Source: Blasia pusilla
Lineage: Eukaryota > Marchantiophyta > Marchantiopsida > Blasiales
DNA: 64,000 nt
Assembly: GCA_050084515.1 (NCBI GenBank)
Contig: CM114272.1
Span: 2,170,001-2,234,000 of the forward strand
Direction: 5' to 3'
Positions 61,078-64,000 of this stretch are shown piece after piece. The notes beneath the pieces were generated by a model. That model was not told the DNA's origin, did no database searches, and was given only the letters and a program-made list of their open reading frames with translations. The position numbers were made by a program, and so were the translations under genes. Each line of letters begins with the position of its first letter. The first letter of the stretch is position 1.

Positions 61078-63655
61078 GAGAGGTTGCGTGTGTCCTTGAA
61101 GGTAGGACATAGAGTTCCTCTTGGGTTAAAGAACGCCCCAAAAATATTTCATAGGGTCATGGATAGGATCTTGGCGATATGGATTTTGTGAGGTGTTATA
61201 ATGATGATATTGTAGTCTTCAACGCAAAGATTGAGGAGCAAGAGCGACATCTTGAGGATATATTTTGACGATTGTTGTTACATGGGTTGAAGCTACATCC
61301 ACGCAAGTGTAATTTCTTCTACAACCATATTAAGTGTTTAGGTCATACAATAGATCCAAGTGACCTTGGTGTTCAACAGAAAAAAGTAGAGGCTATCTCA
61401 CACATTCCACGTTTTATAGATGTAAGTTGAGTTTGCCCATTCATGGGATTGGCAAACTTCTATCAATGGTATGTTAAGGGTTTCAATTTGATTGCAAAGC
61501 TACTAACCTTGCTAACCAAAGTGGATCATGAGTGGCGTTGTGGGGATAAGCACGAGAGAGCATTTTAGCGCCCATACTAAGGAGACCAATCAAGGGGCAT
61601 CATTTACATTTGCATATAGATTGAAGTATGTTGGGGCTTGGAATAGTGCCCATCCAACATGATGATGAGGGTATAGAGTTCGTGTTGGCTTACATTAGTC
61701 ACTTGCATAAATTTTCAAAGATAAATTATAGCTCGTATGAGGATGAGTGTGTGGCTACAATGTGGGTTATTGTGCATTTCATATGTTACTTAATCGGCAA
61801 CCCCTTTACCATCATTATTGATCATTGGCCACATAACTAGTTGATCGAATCCAACAAGCTTACATGGAAGCTTGCTAGATGGGCTCTATTATTGTAGGAG
61901 TATAATTTCCAAGTGGTTGATTGATTTGGGACACTCAACTACGATACAGATGGGTTGAGTTGTAACCAATGCCCATGTCAACGAGATGCGATTGGAGCTC
62001 GTTGGAATTCAGAGAGTCATGAGGAGATGGTATCTAGATGGCATGTGTCAACCTACGTGCCTTTCCCTAAGGGTTCGAAGGTGCGTACGCCTATTTAGCT
62101 AATTATACAGCCAATGATGAATTACAAGAGAAAATTCATAACTATCAAGATAATAGGGATAAACAGGTTAAGTTTCAGCAAGAGGTTGGGACTATGAGAG
62201 CGAGGTTACATGGAGAATACTTAGATTTAGAGGTCGGTGAGGAGGCAACAGGTGATCGAGATATCCACAAAGATGGGAAAATCTCATAGTACTTGCGTAT
62301 TGGCAGCGTTGCTAGCACAATGGGTGCCAAAGAGCGAGATTGGATCCTACACAAAGCGAGAGAGTTGTGGTGGGAGGGAACGCATATGTTACGAGCTCGA
62401 GTTTGGGATGGTAGAGTACCCCTAGTGCCCCATCCTTTGTAGAGAAGAAGACTATTATATCCCGACCACGAGGAGTAGGATCACTTTGGAGTGAATCGAA
62501 TATTAAACTATACTCCAAATATAATATTAGTGGCGAGATATGCAGACTAACAATCAACAATATGTTATCATATGCATGGTGTATGATTGACTTAAAGTGA
62601 GCATCATTCAATGCTCTGACATCATAGTTGCACCCAATACCAATCATGGATTTTGGCTAAAGATGGAGTTTGGATTTTGTAGGATCTTTTATCTTTGACA
62701 AGGTGCCATAGCCGTTATGTGTTGGTAATGGTCGAGCACTTCTCAAAGTGGATAGAGTTGGTTATATGGCCTAATAAAGCAAGTGAGGGGCTAGTGCATG
62801 CCTTCCTTCATTGATTGTTGAGTCAATATGGCATACCAAGTGAGGTGTTGAAAAACCAGGGTATAGAGTTTTATAGGGAGTTTTAGACATTATGTGACTA
62901 GACCCAGATTAACCATTGCACTACTAATTGAGATCATCTTGAGCCATCTATACTAGTAGAGAGAGTTTTTCAAATGATGGAGAGAGGTTTATCCAAGTAT
63001 AGCTTGTAGAGAGATTACCTAGGAGATTCGGAACTACAGTTGCCATAGTTGGGAATGGGATATAAATTTAGTAGGCAGAGATCCTTAGCATCTTTCCCAC
63101 CGTACCTATTGCTTTATGGCCAAGAGCCTAATTTACTTTCGACCATTAGTCACGATGTTGATGAGGTGTTGAACCTCAATGACCATGATGTATGGATACA
63201 AGCATATTCAAATTCTCAACAGGTTGAATTATTTTGGACTATTATGCCGATGGCGTTCAAGAACTTGGCGATTGTGCAACATCGAGATACTTCGAGATAT
63301 ATAACTATTTAGGAAGGTTGTTATCGATCGATAATCTGGAGGTTCCATGTCTACTTGCAATGAACAACACCAACAATTTTGGATGTGGCTGCAAACGCAC
63401 CATCTCGAGAGTGTGTGATGCATTTCCATCTTATATGCTATAATTGGAGGTTTGCAATGGTATGGGTTGGAAGGACCATGTCCGTAGTTGAGCGTCATGT
63501 CACCTTCCTAACATTGAGTGAACAATTGACATGAGCTTAGTAGTAGTTTTTATAGGCTTGCGTTGTATGTTATGTGGTTCAACTCGTGATGCAGTCATTA
63601 TGCTAATTTATGATGGATGTTCGAGAGGGTGGCATAAGTCATATGTGACGCTACC
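61078..63655 (+). pseudogene. Ty3/Gypsy copy 3: reverse transcriptase to PHD finger, heavily decayed
   Basis: Traces of RT appear from about 61110 (FLPFGLKNAPK-like in shifting frames), the RNase H at 61628-61840 (MLGLGIVPIQHDDEG, FTIIIDHW), the linker, integrase fragments (63049-63312: LLLYGQEPNLL, MPMAFKNLAIVQHRD) and the start of the PHD finger (LRCMLCG, then YDGCSRGWH). The PHD is cut by a MITE-like insertion at 63656, and its sequence appears to resume at 63980-64000. The methyltransferase part lies outside the retained segment. It is much more AT-rich than copy 2. Confidence 0.9.
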
Positions 63656-63979
63656 ATGGTTGTGCAAAAATAGATAAGTCCATCCTTAGGATCGAGAAGG
63701 TTGGACATGTATTGCAAAATAGGGCCCATAATTATAGTTTGCGGTAGAAGGTAGGGCAAGGGCGAGCAGGGCAAGGGTAGGCAGGGCAATAAGAGAGGAC
63801 GATAGGATTGGAGGTAGGAGGAGGAAGCAACAAGAAAGTGGAGGTCACGAAGGCAAGTGGGAGGGATGAGAAAGAAGGGGAAGATGGAGCCCACATGGAA
63901 AAGTCCTTCTCTAGGTCGGACGTATGTCCATGGACATTAACATGTCCATTCATACAAAATTTATCCACATGCAACCTTT
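63656..63979 (+). mobile_element. MITE-like element inserted in the Gypsy PHD finger, with ~9 bp target duplication
   Basis: The insertion runs from ATGGTTGTGCAAAAATAG to ACATGCAACCTTT (324 bp). Gypsy PHD sequence lies on both sides, so the ends are set by comparison with copy 1. The flanks GACGCTACC (63647-63655) and GACGATATC (63980-63988) match at seven of nine positions and are followed by TCTCACT as in copy 1. A 9 bp duplication is typical of Mutator-like elements. The terminal inverted repeats are short and imperfect, and no transposase is encoded. Confidence 0.75.
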
Positions 63980-64000
63980 GACGATATCTCTCACTGAGAT

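Overview
This 64 kb window is nuclear DNA of a land plant. It holds three intact intron-containing host genes set in a large, decayed transposon landscape. Plant evidence: a chloroplast-type pentatricopeptide protein matching the CRP1 family, a full 4-coumarate:CoA ligase, interstitial TTTAGGG-type telomere repeats, and Ty3/Gypsy plus Ty1/Copia retrotransposons. A seedless plant (bryophyte, lycophyte or fern) is plausible, but I cannot fix the lineage from sequence alone.

Layout. 0-3.9 kb: repeats and unassigned DNA. 3.9-7.2 kb: a six-exon 4CL gene on the minus strand. 7.8-9.9 kb: a cluster of retroelement-like ends, one joined directly to telomere repeats. 9.9-14.6 kb: AT-rich, nothing recognised. 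14.6-19.2 kb: a truncated Gypsy element (integrase, PHD finger, 3' LTR) followed by a Copia pol relic. 19.2-22.9 kb: short duplications and hairpins. 22.9-25.7 kb: a six-exon RPN11 (26S proteasome deubiquitinase) gene on the minus strand. 25.7-36.6 kb: degenerate tandem and inverted repeats. 36.6-37.3 kb: an antisense Copia integrase relic. 39.4-48.9 kb: a near-complete Gypsy element on the minus strand. 51.8-54.7 kb: a four-exon CRP1-like gene on the plus strand. 57.8-61.0 kb: small repeats. 61.1-64 kb: a third Gypsy copy, interrupted by a short inverted-repeat element.

The most interesting content is the Gypsy family. In the most complete copy the order is gag with zinc knuckles, retropepsin-like protease, C5 cytosine DNA methyltransferase, reverse transcriptase, RNase H, integrase, PHD finger. 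It therefore combines a DNA-methylation writer domain with a possible chromatin-reader domain. All three copies are dead. Premature stops that can be compared between copies are mostly C-to-T (or G-to-A) changes at CAG, CGA or TGG codons, as expected from deamination of methylated cytosine.

A second theme is an excess of short-loop inverted duplications (arms of 13-34 bp). Two of them lie at breakpoints within Gypsy copies. The host genes are not functionally linked: 4CL acts in phenylpropanoid metabolism, RPN11 in protein degradation, and CRP1-like in plastid RNA metabolism.
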